Shown here one piece after another: positions 5,446 to 5,448 of a DNA stretch of 5,448 nt. How positions within the stretch are numbered: the stretch's first letter is position 1; the number at the start of each line of letters is the position of its first letter. The notes below the pieces were generated by a model. The model had not been told where the DNA came from. It saw only the letters and a list, made by a program, of their open reading frames with translations, and did not search any database. The stretch comes from an uncultured Clostridium sp. (GTDB lineage Bacteria; Bacillota_A; Clostridia; TANB77; CAG-508). The DNA is taken from positions 1-5,448 of the forward strand of contig CAMXLV010000109.1 of NCBI GenBank assembly GCA_947244675.1, written 5' to 3'. Both the position numbers and the translations under genes were made by a program.

Positions 5446-5448
5446 CGG

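Overview
This is a low-GC, AT-rich window from a Gram-positive (Bacillota) genome, most likely a clostridial or related gut lineage. The evidence is strong AGGAGG-type ribosome binding sites, sigma-A-like promoters, T-tailed hairpin terminators, a clostridial-looking HU protein and a SpoVB/YtgP-type lipid II flippase homologue. I cannot name a species from the sequence. Every gene I can support lies on the minus strand, so transcription runs from right to left.

Right part (5448 to about 4596). An unrecognised 152-residue protein with one N-terminal membrane anchor is encoded at 5354-4896, behind a good sigma-A-like promoter. A 300-base gene-free stretch follows. It holds a perfect 19-bp inverted repeat (4801-4867), an adjacent terminator-like hairpin (4759-4793) and the promoter of the next gene.

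Middle (4595 to about 2492). A MurJ/SpoVB-like flippase gene (4595-2959) is broken by two separate single-base insertions, near 4274 and 3361. Removing both restores one 544-residue reading frame. It is therefore a young pseudogene or a gene carrying two sequence errors. The HU gene (2835-2557) follows, with an imperfect 13-bp dyad in its leader and a clean terminator (2492-2519).

Left part (2405 to about 50). A compact three-gene transcription unit has its own strong extended -10 promoter, and an inverted repeat overlaps the -10 box. Its products are an IbrA-type PAPS-reductase-like ATP pyrophosphatase with a DUF3440-type C-terminal region, a small GNAT-like protein lacking the usual acetyl-CoA loop, and an IbrB-type ParB/sulfiredoxin-fold protein. 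A 17-bp hairpin (50-90) closes the unit. A second hairpin (16-38) probably ends a plus-strand transcript or element entering from outside the window.

The IbrA/IbrB pair is a known but biochemically poorly understood module, often found in prophages and accessory islands. The GNAT-like protein between the two genes, the tight spacing and the possible operator make this cassette the most interesting part of the window. HU and the flippase homologue look like chromosomal core genes. The cassette is plausibly an accessory insertion downstream of hup, but no integrase, transposase or direct-repeat boundary is visible.
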